A stretch of DNA of 64,000 nucleotides from Paraniabella ginsengisoli (GTDB lineage: Bacteria > Bacteroidota > Bacteroidia > Chitinophagales > Chitinophagaceae). The stretch lies in the NCBI RefSeq assembly GCF_022513635.1, contig NZ_JAKWBL010000004.1, forward strand, positions 1,054,001 through 1,118,000, given 5' to 3'. Positions 1 to 9,680 of the stretch are shown piece after piece. Made by a program: the position numbers and the translations under genes. Below the pieces are notes generated by a model. That model made no database searches and was not told the DNA's origin. It worked only from the letters and a program-made list of their open reading frames with translations. Positions within the stretch are counted from its first letter, which is position 1. Every line of letters begins with the position of its first letter.

Positions 1-1
1 C

Positions 2-361
2 TCTTCATCTTACAATGCCGATATGCTTGAATTACTGCAAACAGCCGACAACATAATCTTTTCTGAGGATGAAAAGGGAACGATTGCAGAGGGTATAACT
101 TACCAGGTTACTGGCGCCCATTCTAAATATCACAGGGTTATCTGGATCAAAGAAGGAGAGGGCACGCTATTCTTTGGTGCGGATGACGCGCCACAGTTGT
201 CACAAATGAAAACCAGGTTTGCTGCTAAGTATGATTATGATGGAAAGAAAGCCATGCAGTTGCGCGAGCAATGGCTGGAAGAAGGCAAAGCGTGGGATTT
301 TCTATTTTACCACGATATAAAGACCCCTGTCAAAAAATTCGGAGCTGAAGCCGGAGCATAA
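2..361 (+). CDS. C-terminal part of a metallo-beta-lactamase-fold hydrolase (partial)
   Basis: The reading frame is open from the first bases of the window, so this is the 3' end of a gene starting outside it; about 119 residues are visible. The segment GTLFFGADDAP followed by a helical stretch and WDFLFYHD resembles the end of MBL-fold hydrolases, where a glycine/aspartate metal-binding strand (G-x-A/D-D) is followed by helices and a terminal F-x-H-D. The N-terminal HxHxDH motif would lie upstream and cannot be seen. The family call is inference from this short similarity; the partial state is seen directly. Confidence 0.5.
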   Translation, partial: SSSYNADMLELLQTADNIIFSEDEKGTIAEGITYQVTGAHSKYHRVIWIKEGEGTLFFGADDAPQLSQMKTRFAAKYDYDGKKAMQLREQWLEEGKAWDFLFYHDIKTPVKKFGAEAGA

Positions 362-475
362 AAAAGGCCTGCCCTAAAAAGAGCTGGCCGTTGCTAACCT
401 ATGAAAAACACCAAGTGCAAAAATAGGGAATAGATTCAGACAAAAAAAAAAATCACAAACAAAAAAGTTTAAACA
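362..475. other. A-rich intergenic gap
   Basis: Short convergent gap between the MBL-fold gene and the Spy-like gene. It holds A-runs, including eleven A near 445, and a GGCC...GGCC element near 367-391 too weak to call a terminator. No gene seen. Confidence 0.5.
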
Positions 476-864
476 TCAATTTTTCTTCTCTTCCTGCTTT
501 CGATTTTTGAGTTCATCCCGAACCTTTCGGCGAAAGGTTTGCTCACTTGTAAAGAAGGAATTGGCCTTTTTCATACCGACCACTTTTGCCATTTGCTTTC
601 TGGAGGCCATTTTTAAAGCCAGCACCTGTTTTTCGCGTTCAAGCGGATCGCTTGTGCTGGCCGTTATTTTTTTTCTTTCAGTAAGATACGTTTTTACCAA
701 AGGCCGCATCTGTGCTGCTTGTGAAGGATTTAGCTTAAGCGTTTGCGCTACATATTGAAAGAAAATATCATTGATTTTTGAAGGTTTTTTTGCTGTGCAT
801 GCATGCTGATCTGTAAACCCAGCGCTGCTAAAATTAAGAGTAATATGTATCTGCTAATTCTCAT
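476..864 (-). CDS. small secreted protein, Spy/CpxP-like (frame broken)
   Basis: The gene starts at ATG 864 with a clear signal peptide (MRISRYILLLILAALGLQ, ending ...MHAQ). The frame breaks in a T-run at 785-791 (7 bases; 8 would keep the frame), after which KPSKINDIFFQYVAQTLKLNPSQ continues into a basic helical region rich in Lys/Arg to the stop at 476. Restored length is about 129 residues. The LNPSQAxQMRPLV...R-rich pattern resembles periplasmic Spy/CpxP stress proteins, but I see no decisive LTxxQ motif. It follows the membrane gene and the ECF sigma gene with only 7 bp between, so the three are probably co-transcribed, with this as an envelope effector. Confidence 0.55.
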
Positions 865-871
865 GGATAAC

Positions 872-1425
872 TTAAAATAGATCGCTGTCATTAGCAGCAT
901 TTTCATTTAAAAAATTTTGAAGTTCCTGGTTACTAACGCCCTTAAAAAGTTGATTGGCATCAATGGACTTTTTACCAACAGTTGTGCCGGCCAAATTTTC
1001 TTCCCCTACTTCCGCAAACTCAGCAAGTTCGCTGCTATTTACCTTTTGTATGTCGCTCGCCGACATAGTCTTTTCTGCTAGTTGTGAGTGTGTATTGTTA
1101 TTTAATAAACGCAGCGCGCTAAAAGCAATAATGCCTGTTATAATAGCAGCTGCCGCTACTTTATACCAGCTTAATATTCTTCTTTTTGTAGCTTTTCCTT
1201 GTCCTATTTTATAAGAAATGGAGGTCTCCAGTTTATTGAAATAACCGGCAGGAGCCCTAAATGTTGCATCCTGCGTCACATCAGGCAAATCAAAAAAGTG
1301 TTCTTGCCCGATCTGATCTATTATGCGCTGCTCCAGCGTATTGAAATAATTTTCAGGAACGATATACGGATTCGAGATGTGATCGTCCTCATTTAATGTA
1401 TGCAATATTTTTTGTCGTCGCTCAT
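872..1425 (-). CDS. single-pass membrane protein, probable anti-sigma partner (frame broken)
   Basis: ATG at 1425 follows a good GGAAGG ribosome-binding sequence and gives MSDDKK; the frame then breaks in a T-run at 1408-1413 (6; 7 expected), restoring ILHTLNEDDHISNPYIVPENYF. The N-terminal 80 residues are soluble, with two NPYIVPENYF / APAGYFNKLE-like repeats, followed by one membrane helix (VAAAAIITGIIAFSALRLL) and an acidic C-terminal part. About 184 residues. Its place directly after an ECF sigma gene and its topology suggest an anti-sigma factor. No standard anti-sigma domain is recognised, so the role is inferred from context. Confidence 0.55.
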
Positions 1426-1458
1426 GACCTTCCTCGGACTATTAAATTAATTAAAAGT

Positions 1459-2016
1459 TTAATTCGTTAATAAGGTAACTATGTATTTTTTGGCAGCATG
1501 GTGATAACTTGCCTTTAGCGCTCCTGTTGAAACACCTAAAACCTCACTCATTTCATTATAAGGCATTTCATCGAAATACCGAAGGCTGAATACCAGTTTT
1601 TGTTGTTCAGGAAGCGTTTGTATAGCTAGCTGCAGCTTCCATTCAATTTTTGATGAATCAAAATAGTCATCAGCTTTTATCTTTTCGGCCAGATAAGCAT
1701 CACTTTCACCGCTGGATTCAACACGCTTTATCTTTTTCTGTTTTTCAAGATGTGTAATGCTTTCATTGCTGGCAATGCGGTATAGCCATGTGTATAATTT
1801 GCTTTCCTCCCGAAACCGGTCAAGCCCCTTCCACATTTTAATAAAAACATTTTGTAGCACGTCATCAGCATCTTCATGTACTACCACCAGCCGGCGTATG
1901 TGCCAGTAAAGCTTTTCTTTGTATTTGTTGATGATTTGCGAAAACGCCTGCTGCTTCGTATCAGGTGCACGAAAAAGCAATAAGAGTTCTTCATCAGAAA
2001 TATCGGGGCGCTCCAT
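1459..2016 (-). CDS. ECF-family RNA polymerase sigma factor
   Basis: A sigma-70 family factor of about 185 residues. Region 2 is visible as YWHIRRLVVVHEDADDVLQ followed by VFIKMWKGLDRF and YTWLYRIASNESI, which is the usual -10 recognition and core-binding helix pattern. Region 4 is LPEQQKLVFSLRYFDEMPY followed by a helix-turn-helix (NEMSEVLGVSTGALKASYHHA). I place the start at ATG 2016; a TTG lies just before it. It heads a three-gene minus-strand cluster with a membrane protein and a secreted Spy-like protein, which suggests envelope-stress or extracytoplasmic signalling. Confidence 0.92.
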   Translation of the reverse strand: MERPDISDEELLLLFRAPDTKQQAFSQIINKYKEKLYWHIRRLVVVHEDADDVLQNVFIKMWKGLDRFREESKLYTWLYRIASNESITHLEKQKKIKRVESSGESDAYLAEKIKADDYFDSSKIEWKLQLAIQTLPEQQKLVFSLRYFDEMPYNEMSEVLGVSTGALKASYHHAAKKYIVTLLTN

Positions 2017-2130
2017 CAAACAATAATTATGACTTAAAAATAGTTTAGAGGTTTAAACTAATTAAAATAATCTGGTTCTTCTCCAAAATTAACTGAAATG
2101 ATAAATACCAATTTTACTTAGCCAGCAGTA

Positions 2131-2184
2131 AATATATGGCATCGGTATTGCCACGCTCGGTTCAACTGTAGAATATGTGGCAGC
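2131..2184 (+). repeat. dispersed intergenic repeat, copy R1
   Basis: Core ATATATGGCATCGGTATTG then C-ACGCTC, followed by TGTAGAATATGTGG. The same core recurs at 9681, 13772, 19479, 27148, 30187 and 59309, always between genes. Confidence 0.75.
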
Positions 2185-2199
2185 TCACTTTAACGCCGA

Positions 2200-2235
2200 A
2201 AAAAATAGCCGACGGTTTACCGTCGGCTATTTTTT
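2200..2235 (-). terminator. bidirectional intrinsic terminator
   Basis: Perfect 16-bp inverted repeat AAAAAATAGCCGACGG / CCGTCGGCTATTTTTT around the loop TTTA. In minus-strand RNA it gives a GC-rich stem with a U-tract just after the transketolase stop. Confidence 0.9.
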
Positions 2236-2255
2236 TATTATTTTCAAGTAAATAA

Positions 2256-3218
2256 TTAAGAACTCTTGCGGCTCATCACTTTTTCTGCAGCTGCAATAAT
2301 ATCAGATACATCCATACCATACTTTTTCAGCAGTTCTTTTGGAGTTCCGCTTTCGCCAAAAGTATCTTTAGTTCCAACATACTCAATAGGAATAGGGAAA
2401 TTTTTAGCAGCACATTGCCCAATGGCGTCTCCCAATCCTCCAATTATATTGTGCTCTTCAGCTGTTACAGCACATTTTGTTTTCTTAATTGATTTTATTA
2501 CAGCCTCTTCGTCCAATGGTTTAATAGTGTGAATATTGATCACTTCCACACTTATTCCTTTAGCCTCAAGTTCAACACCAGCCTGTATTGCATTCCAAAC
2601 TAAGTGGCCGCAAGCAAATATGGTTACATCGGTCCCTTCAGAAAAATACTGCGCTTTACCTATTTGAAAATCTTCTTCTTTTGTAAAAATAGGCCAGCTT
2701 GGTCGGCCAAAACGCAAGTATACGGGGCCTTCATATTCAGCAATGGCCTGCGTTGCAGCTTTTGTTTGTGTATAATCGCAAGGCACAACAACGGTCATGC
2801 CCGGTAACATTTTCATTAAACCAATATCTTCAAGAATTTGGTGTGTAGCTCCATCTTCACCCAAAGTAACACCAGCATGTGAAGCGCAAATTTTTACATT
2901 TTTACCGCTATATGCAATAGACTGCCGAATCTGATCATAAACACGGCCAGTGCTAAAATTGGCAAACGTTGTTGTGAAGGGTATTTTACCTCCAATAGAA
3001 AGACCAGAGGCTATACCCATCATATTGGCTTCACCAATACCGCATTGTACAAAACGTTCTGGGAATTCTTTAATAAAGCTGTTCAACTTCATCGAGCCGA
3101 GCAAGTCAGCGCTAAGTGCAACAACATTTTCATTTTTACGTGCAGCTTCTACAATACCATCGCCGAAACCGCTTCGGGTATCTTTACTTCCTGTTGATTG
3201 AATGTCTTTTAAAGCCAT
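2256..3218 (-). CDS. transketolase, C-terminal subunit
   Basis: 320 residues matching the C-terminal half of transketolase / the DXPS-like pyrimidine-binding and C-terminal domains. Visible are the GIGEANMMGIASGLS segment (Glu that activates thiamine diphosphate), the SHAGVTLGEDGATHQ loop, PVYLRFGRPSWP and the C-terminal domain with INIHTIKPLDEEAV and TAEEHNIIGGLG. Such split enzymes act with a separate N-terminal subunit in the pentose phosphate pathway. That partner is not next to it: the upstream neighbour is the divergent mreB. It probably has its own promoter (3248-3276). Confidence 0.92.
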   Translation of the reverse strand: MALKDIQSTGSKDTRSGFGDGIVEAARKNENVVALSADLLGSMKLNSFIKEFPERFVQCGIGEANMMGIASGLSIGGKIPFTTTFANFSTGRVYDQIRQSIAYSGKNVKICASHAGVTLGEDGATHQILEDIGLMKMLPGMTVVVPCDYTQTKAATQAIAEYEGPVYLRFGRPSWPIFTKEEDFQIGKAQYFSEGTDVTIFACGHLVWNAIQAGVELEAKGISVEVINIHTIKPLDEEAVIKSIKKTKCAVTAEEHNIIGGLGDAIGQCAAKNFPIPIEYVGTKDTFGESGTPKELLKKYGMDVSDIIAAAEKVMSRKSS

Positions 3219-3247
3219 TTCTTTTGGTTTAAAATTTTGTTATCCGG

Positions 3248-3276
3248 CAAACGTACTGAAAAAAGTCAATGGCCAA
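3248..3276 (-). promoter_or_regulatory. Bacteroidota-type promoter for the transketolase subunit
   Basis: On the minus strand a -33 TTG (3274-3276) and a -7 TACGTTTG (3248-3255) are separated by 18 nt, matching the Bacteroidota housekeeping sigma consensus. The start codon lies about 30 nt downstream. Confidence 0.7.
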
Positions 3277-3457
3277 TAGTCAAGAAATCATAGATATAGT
3301 CTGTGTTCTTTCAAAAGCTAATATTGATAAAAAGATATTTGATATAAAATCTGTTAATAATAGCCTAAAGCCTAAAAATAGCCGTATTTATGCATTTGCT
3401 TTGTTACTTTCGGGTAATTTCTTCACCTTTGCCAACACAATTTTGAATATATAGAGA

Positions 3458-4482
3458 ATGGGACTTTTTAACTGGTTTACTCAGGAAATAGCAATGGATT
3501 TGGGTACCGCAAATACCCTCATTATACATAATGATGAAGTGGCTGTAAACGAGCCAAGTATAGTAGCCTTAAACCGTAACAACCCAAAGGAGGTTCTTGC
3601 GGTGGGTAAACGTGCATTGATGATGCATGAGAAGACACATGAAAGCATCCGAACGGTAAGACCGTTGAAAGATGGTGTAATTGCCGACTTTAACGCTGCC
3701 GAATTAATGATCAGGGAACTGATCAAATTAGTATATCCCAAAAAACCTCTTTTTCCACCAAGCTGGAGAATGATGATATGTATTCCCTCTTCCATTACAG
3801 AAGTGGAAAAGCGTGCAGTTAGAGATAGTGCAGAACAAGCAGGTGCTAAGGAAGTTTATCTGATTCATGAACCAATGGCTGCGGCTTTGGGTATTGGTAT
3901 TGATGTAGAAGAGCCCGTTGGTAATATGATTATCGATATTGGTGGTGGAACAACTGGCATTACCGTGATCGCACTGGCGGGGATTGTTTGCGACCAAAGT
4001 ATACGCATTGCAGGGGATGAATTTACGCCGATATTATGGAAGCGCTAAGAAGGTATCATAGCCTTTTAATTGGTGAACGTACTGCCGAGCAGATCAAAAT
4101 ACAAATTGGCGCTGCTATGAAAGATCTGGATAATCCACCAGATGATATTCCTGTTAATGGGCGCGATCTTGTTACAGGTATTCCTAAACAAATATTAGTA
4201 AGCTATCAGGAAGTAGCTGAGGCGCTGGATAAAAGTATTTTCAAAATTGAAGAAGCTATATTGAAAGCGCTGGAACAAACACCTCCAGAATTGGCAAGTG
4301 ATATTTATCGACGCGGCCTTTATTTAACAGGTGGTGGCGCATTATTGAGAGGGCTGGATAAAAGGTTAAGCCAAAAAATAAAGCTTCCTGTTCATATAGC
4401 TGATGACCCGCTTAAAAGTGTGGTAAGAGGAACTGGTATAGCCCTGCAGAATTATAACAGATATCCATTTGTTATGAGATAA
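3458..4482 (+). CDS. mreB: rod shape-determining actin homolog MreB (frame broken)
   Basis: Actin-fold ATPase that directs lateral cell-wall synthesis. The N-terminal AMDLGTANT is phosphate-binding loop 1, IIDIGGGTTGITVIAL is phosphate loop 2, and YLTGGGALLRGLDKRL is the adenosine motif. The frame breaks near 4027, where ACG-CCG needs one extra G to read T-ADIMEALRRYHSLLIG. Restored length is 341 residues, typical of MreB. It is the first gene of mreB-mreC-mreD-mrdA-rodA, the canonical elongasome cluster. As an essential or near-essential gene in rods, the break is best read as a sequence error. Confidence 0.95.
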
Positions 4483-4486
4483 AGCG

Positions 4487-4560
4487 GTTGAGTGTTGAAT
4501 GTAGAATATTAAATGTTCAATATTCAATATTCGTTATTCAATATTCGTTATTTATTATTC
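4487..4560 (+). repeat. degenerate short tandem tract between mreB and mreC
   Basis: Runs of 7-bp-like units (GTTGAGT, GTTGAAT, then TTCAATATTCGTTA twice). It is open in the mreC frame but is probably not coding. Confidence 0.6.
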
Positions 4561-4563
4561 CAA

Positions 4564-5442
4564 GTGCGTAATATATTTTTGTTCATCCGGCGATTCTCTG
4601 TTTTTATTCTGTTTCTTATTTTACAGATCGTTTCCCTGTACTTTCTTTTTACTTATAATCGTTCCCATCGGGCAAAAGGGTTGGGCTTTGCGGGTGGAAT
4701 AACTTCTTACTTTAATAGTAAATATAACCTGCTGGAAAATTTTTTAACGATGCAGGAAGAAAACAGGCGGGTACATAAGCTTAACGACTCGTTGATGAAT
4801 TTATTAAATACAAACTTCGTTATAGTAGATTCTGGTGCTACAATGGCGCTGGACACACTTAACAAAGATACATCCGGGCACATGCGTAGGTTTGTTTGGC
4901 GCAGCGCCCAGGTTTTATACAGCACTGCTAGCAGCGACAAAAATTATCTACAACTCAACCGCGGTAGCAGCACTGGTATTGGCGATGATATGGGGGTGTT
5001 TAGTTCAAACGGAGGCCTGGTAGGAAAAGTGATTAATACTGGCGAAAATTTCAGCGAAGTAATAAGCCTGCTTAACGTAGTCAACAAAATGAGTGTTCAG
5101 CTAAAACGTACCGGAAGCGCTGGTATGTTGAGTTGGGAAGGAAAATCGCCGCAGGAACTTACGTTAAAAAATATACCGAAAACAGATTCTGTAAAAAGAG
5201 GTGATACGATCGTTACAGGTAATTACTCATTAAGCTATCCTCCGGGACGTTTGGTGGGTACTGTTTCTAAAGTTTTGAGAGATAAGGCAAGTAACTTTTT
5301 TATTCTAAAAATAAAACCCACAGCTAATCTAACTAACCTACAACAGGTTTTTATTGTTGAAAATGTTAACCAACAGGTACAAAAGGAACTTGACAAACAA
5401 ACACAGGATATGGTTGAAAAAAAGGAGGCTCTAAATGAGTGA
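4564..5442 (+). CDS. mreC: rod shape-determining protein MreC
   Basis: Bitopic inner-membrane protein linking MreB to the periplasmic wall-synthesis enzymes. From the GTG at 4564 it reads VRNIFLFIRRF followed by one membrane helix (FILFLILQIVSLYFLF), a short coiled-coil (LLENFLTMQEENRRVHKLN) and the two beta-barrel domains, with the typical LNRGSSTGIGDDMGVFSSNG and GRLVGTVSKV segments. An upstream ATG at 4513 would add 17 residues translated from a tandem tract, so I prefer GTG. About 292 residues. It overlaps mreD by 8 bp, showing translational coupling. Confidence 0.9.
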   Translation: MRNIFLFIRRFSVFILFLILQIVSLYFLFTYNRSHRAKGLGFAGGITSYFNSKYNLLENFLTMQEENRRVHKLNDSLMNLLNTNFVIVDSGATMALDTLNKDTSGHMRRFVWRSAQVLYSTASSDKNYLQLNRGSSTGIGDDMGVFSSNGGLVGKVINTGENFSEVISLLNVVNKMSVQLKRTGSAGMLSWEGKSPQELTLKNIPKTDSVKRGDTIVTGNYSLSYPPGRLVGTVSKVLRDKASNFFILKIKPTANLTNLQQVFIVENVNQQVQKELDKQTQDMVEKKEALNE

Positions 5443-5968
5443 TCTTGTAAGAAATATCATTCGTTTTTTCCTGATTGTTTTTTTGCAGGTATATGTGCTC
5501 AATGTAATGCCCCATTTACATCAACTTATAACGCCATATATTTATTTTCTTTTCATTTTGTGGTTGCCGTTTTACATAAAAAAGGGCTGGGTGCTTATCC
5601 TTGGCTTTTTACTGGGTATGTCGATAGACTACTACACAATGACACCGGGCCTTCATGCGGCGGCAAGTGTGTTGGTTGCTTTTCTACGGCCAATTGTCAT
5701 TAATCTTTTTGCACCCAAAGACGCCACAGAACTTAGTTACAAAGAGCCTTCACCAAAAGCAATGGGATGGACAGCCTACTTGTTATATGCATTGATACTT
5801 TCCTTTTGCCACAATGCCTACCTGTTATTGTTAGAATGGATATCGTTCGGTTCATTTATTCACTTTCTTATGAAGATCATTATAACAACAGCAATCAGTA
5901 TGTTAATGATCGTAATTGCTGAACTTATATTTCCGCGTAAACTTAAGTTTAGATCTAACACAGCATAG
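5435..5968 (+). CDS. mreD: rod shape-determining protein MreD
   Basis: 177-residue polytopic inner-membrane protein with about five hydrophobic helices (FFLIVFLQVYVLNVM; YIYFLFILWLPFYI; WVLILGFLLGMSIDYY; YLLYALILSFCHNAYLLLL; ISMLMIVIAELIF). The length, hydrophobic pattern and position between mreC and mrdA identify it; MreD sequences themselves are poorly conserved. The short GMSIDYYTMTPGLHAAA loop resembles the family's conserved G-x-x-x-D after the second or third helix. Confidence 0.88.
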   Translation: MSDLVRNIIRFFLIVFLQVYVLNVMPHLHQLITPYIYFLFILWLPFYIKKGWVLILGFLLGMSIDYYTMTPGLHAAASVLVAFLRPIVINLFAPKDATELSYKEPSPKAMGWTAYLLYALILSFCHNAYLLLLEWISFGSFIHFLMKIIITTAISMLMIVIAELIFPRKLKFRSNTA

Positions 5969-6168
5969 CTGAATGCGGATGAAGATAGTTGAGTATTGAT
6001 GAACGTAGTTGAACATTTATGAAATCAATCAACAATCATTAAACCATATTCAACAACCCTTCAACAAGCTCAGTAGTAAAATTTCTTTCAAAAATTTAAT
6101 GGGTCACACTTACTTGTTTGTACTTTTACATATCAAAGTAATTACACCAAAAAAGTTTCCCTTTTCAA
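5969..6168. repeat. gap with degenerate GTTGAAC/TTCAAC tract and possible mrdA promoter
   Basis: 5975-6070 is built of short degenerate units (AGTTGAGTATTGATGAACG, TTCAACAACCCTTCAACAA). Near 6121 lies TACTTTTA, one base off a TAnnTTTG box, which may be a promoter for mrdA. Confidence 0.5.
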
Positions 6169-8274
6169 ATGTCCGTATTTAATCAATCGAGAAGTTATAT
6201 CATACGCGCCATCTTCCTCGCAGTATTTTTAGTAATACTGGGGCAATTGGTGAATCTGCAAATATTTAGCAGAAAATACCATGAATTGGCGAGAGATAAT
6301 GCTGTTTTTGCAAAAATAGTATATCCGGAAAGAGGAATCATTTTCGACAGGAACGGAAAGCCTATTCTTAATAATACCATTATGTTTGATTTAATGGTAA
6401 CACCTGCAGAAGTTAAAAACATCGATACTGTAGCTTTTTGTAAATTGATGAATATTGATACGACAGAATTTAGAGAAAGGATCATCGAAGCAATCATTAA
6501 GAACTCGCGCGTACGGCCTTCCATTTTTATTTCACTGCTTACGCCCCAAATGCAGGCCAGGTTTGAGGAAAACAACTGGCGATTTAGCGGCTTTAATTTA
6601 CAAGCCAGGCCAGTAAGAACCTATCCTTCTAACGTCGGTGCACAGGTATTGGGGTATATTGGCGAAGTAAGCCCGACTGAAATTGAACGTTCGTCAAAGT
6701 ATTATCGCATGGGCGACTACATTGGCAAGAATGGATTGGAGCGAACCTACGAAAGTGTATTGATGGGACAACGTGGTGTTGAATATATGATCAAGGACAA
6801 TAAAAACAGATTGGTTGGTCATTACGAAAATGGTGAATTTGATACAACTGCCACAGCCGGAAGAGGTTTGAAAACCTTTATAGACGTGGAGTTACAGCAA
6901 CTTGCTGAAAAATTATTTACTGATAAATTAGGTGGGGTTGTAGCAATTGATCCTAAAACAGGGGGAATACTGGCGATGGCTTCCGGACCTACATTTAATC
7001 CTAACGATCTCACAGGTCCTGATTTTAGGAAGAATTATGGCGAACTACAGATGCTTGCGACAAGACCCTTACTTAACAGAGCTATAAAGGGAGAATATCC
7101 GCCGGGCTCCACTTTTAAACCTATCGGGGGTTTAATTGCTTTAGACCAAGGCGTTATTACACCCTCTTACGGATACGCGTGCGGAGGCCGCTATTATGGT
7201 TGTGGAGGTGGCAAACCAGCTTGTACGCATTCTAACGCGGGGCATGCAGCTAATTTGAGATTGGCAACAGCCAATTCCTGTAACTCCTATTTTACTGATA
7301 TTTATCGCAAGGTTGTTGACAATCCCAAATACGGTAGTGTAAAGAAAGGTTATGCCGTTTGGGAAGAATACATGCACAACTTCGGTTTTGGTGTGCGTTT
7401 GGGTGTCGATCTGCCCAGCGAGGATAATGGCAATGTAACCACAGTTGCCCGATATGACAAAATATATAAAAATAGCTGGAACTCTTGTACCAATCTGACA
7501 TTGGGTATTGGTCAGGATCAGATGTTAGCCACACCGTTACAATTAGCTAATTCTGTTTGCATTATAGCCAACAAAGGCTACTATTATACACCACATTTTG
7601 TAGATAGTATAGAAAATGAAACTATTGCTGATACAGCTTTTTTATCACGATATAGAAAGAAACACTCAGTGTTAACCCATATTTCAGATACTGCGTATAA
7701 TGCTATTATCAGAGGAATGGAAGATGTGGTGTTGATAGGTACTGCAAGAACTGCACAAATACCCGGTATAAATGTATGTGCTAAAACAGGTACTGCACAA
7801 AATTTTCACAGAGGTAAAGAACAAAAAGAGCATTCTGTTTTTGTTTGTTTTGCTCCAAAGGAAAATCCTAAAATTGCCATTGCCATCGTTGTTCAAAATG
7901 GAGGTTATGGAGCAACATGGGCAGGGAGGATGTCGAGGATATTGATGGAACAATATTTATTAGACAGCTTAACAGACAAGAGCAAGGCAGATCTCGAATC
8001 TATTTCAAAAACGAAAATTATTCCTGCCTTTATACCTCGCGAACAGTATATAATGGACTCAACAAGTGCCGCGTTTTATGCCAATTTAAGAAAAGACAGC
8101 ACTAATTATTGGAAGTACTTAAGAGGAGATAAACCGGTTAAAAAAGATAGTAGTAAAGTTGTGACACCTTTAAAGACTACTAAGATACCAGCTAATAAAA
8201 AGGTTAACGAACGAAAAGAGTACTGGGCAATAACTGATAATAAAAAGAATATCCCCAAAGCAGCGAATATTTAG
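6169..8274 (+). CDS. mrdA: penicillin-binding protein 2 (peptidoglycan transpeptidase)
   Basis: Class B PBP of 701 residues that cross-links peptidoglycan during elongation, partner of RodA. One N-terminal membrane helix (IIRAIFLAVFLVILGQLVNLQ) precedes the dimerisation domain (YPERGIIFDRNGKPILNN). The transpeptidase motifs are S314-TFK, S370-CN and K539-TG. The C-terminal 60 residues form a Lys-rich, poorly conserved tail. The reading frame is intact over 2.1 kb. rodA follows after one base. Confidence 0.96.
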   Translation: MSVFNQSRSYIIRAIFLAVFLVILGQLVNLQIFSRKYHELARDNAVFAKIVYPERGIIFDRNGKPILNNTIMFDLMVTPAEVKNIDTVAFCKLMNIDTTEFRERIIEAIIKNSRVRPSIFISLLTPQMQARFEENNWRFSGFNLQARPVRTYPSNVGAQVLGYIGEVSPTEIERSSKYYRMGDYIGKNGLERTYESVLMGQRGVEYMIKDNKNRLVGHYENGEFDTTATAGRGLKTFIDVELQQLAEKLFTDKLGGVVAIDPKTGGILAMASGPTFNPNDLTGPDFRKNYGELQMLATRPLLNRAIKGEYPPGSTFKPIGGLIALDQGVITPSYGYACGGRYYGCGGGKPACTHSNAGHAANLRLATANSCNSYFTDIYRKVVDNPKYGSVKKGYAVWEEYMHNFGFGVRLGVDLPSEDNGNVTTVARYDKIYKNSWNSCTNLTLGIGQDQMLATPLQLANSVCIIANKGYYYTPHFVDSIENETIADTAFLSRYRKKHSVLTHISDTAYNAIIRGMEDVVLIGTARTAQIPGINVCAKTGTAQNFHRGKEQKEHSVFVCFAPKENPKIAIAIVVQNGGYGATWAGRMSRILMEQYLLDSLTDKSKADLESISKTKIIPAFIPREQYIMDSTSAAFYANLRKDSTNYWKYLRGDKPVKKDSSKVVTPLKTTKIPANKKVNERKEYWAITDNKKNIPKAANI

Positions 8275-8275
8275 C

Positions 8276-9611
8276 ATGAACCAGCGTAAAACAGAAATCT
8301 CAAAAGGCGTCGATTATATTCTGATAATCGTCTATTTTATTTTACTGGCAATTGGCCTGCTAGCCATTTTTGCTGTTACCTATAAGGATGGAGATCCGGT
8401 GCTGCAAAGCTTTATAGGATATAAAACAGATTATAGCAAGCAGTTTTATTATGCTTGTGTAGCCATGATTTTGGGACTGTTCATTATACTTACAGATAGT
8501 AAGTTCTTTCCTGCAACTGCTAATCTGTGGTATGCTGGAGGTATATTACTTTTATTGCTTGTATTCCCGTTTCACTCAGCAGTAAAAGGAACAGAGTCTA
8601 TTATCCGTTTAGGTGGGTTTCAGTTTCAACCGGCTGAGTTTTGCAAAATAAGCGTGGCGCTCGCACTTGCAAAATATCTTTCATTGCCCGAAATGGATTT
8701 TAGTAAACCAAAATCTCAGCTAATTGCTGCAATCATAACTCTTGTGCCGGCGGTACTAACCGTATTGCAAAAAGAAACAGGTTTAGCATTAGTGTTTTTT
8801 GCGTTCTTTTTAGTGATGTTCAGGGAAGGGCTGCCTCCCATATACATTGTAATTGGCTTTGTAGCAGCTGCATTGGTAATTACCACATTACTGGTTGATA
8901 AAAATATTCTGGCTATTATTTTGACCGTTATAACGGCCATTGTAATATTTTTTAGCCAAAGGCAGATCAAAAGAGATAAAGGGCTGCTTGTCAAAATTAT
9001 TTTAATCTGGCTGCTATGCGTTGGTGTACAGCGGTTTGGCGTGCCTTTTTATTCACACATGTTTTTGAAAAACATCAGGTAGAGCGTATTTTCAGCACCA
9101 TTGGAAAAGACATTCCCGAAGAATACATAGAAGGAGAAATAAAGCTTGATTCAAAAGGCAAACAAAAGAACACTGCCGATTATAACGTAAAACAATCAAA
9201 GATTGCCGTAGGAAGCGGAGGCATTATTGGTAAGGGTTTGCTAAGCGGCACTCAAACCCGGTATGGTTTTGTGCCAGAGCAACGTACCGATTTTATTTTC
9301 GACACAATTGGTGAGGGGTTTGGTTTTGTAGGCAGTTTTGTGCTGTTAGGCCTGTATTTGCTGCTTTTGTTTAGAATAGTAACCATTGCTGAACGACAAA
9401 GAAGTGCCTTTAGCCGATGTTATGCTTACGGCGTAGCATCTGTTTTCTTTTTCATATATCTATAAATTTGGGAATGACCATTGGGCTAGCACCTGTAATT
9501 GGTATCCCGCTGCCGCTTATAAGTTATGGCGGAACCTCTTTGCTTACTTTCACAATAATGCTTTTTATACTGATCAGGCTGGATGCTGACCGGCAAATGG
9601 TATTGCGTTAA
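8276..9611 (+). CDS. rodA: rod shape-determining glycosyltransferase RodA (two frame breaks)
   Basis: SEDS-family peptidoglycan polymerase with about ten membrane helices. Breaks lie in T-runs at 9047-9051 and 9448-9452 (5 each; 6 would keep the frame). Restoring them joins VQRFGVPF to LFTHVFEKHQVERIFSTIG and then VASVFFFH to ISINLGMTIGLAPVIGIPLP. The SEDS hallmark GIPLPLISYGGTSL is present near the C-terminus, as is QPAEFCKI. Restored length is about 445 residues. Last gene of the mre operon. Confidence 0.94.
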
Positions 9612-9680
9612 ATTTTTTTCAAATTATTGTAACTTTTCGTTTTCACGTCCGTATAACAAATATGGATGAATGCTATTGTG

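Noticed and set aside
3269..3454. 61-residue reading frame between the transketolase gene and mreB
   Set aside because: No family resemblance, overlaps the transketolase promoter region, and ends directly at mreB; more likely a chance frame.
4513..4563. Upstream ATG start for mreC
   Set aside because: The added 17 residues are translation of a tandem tract; GTG 4564 gives the normal MreC N-terminus.
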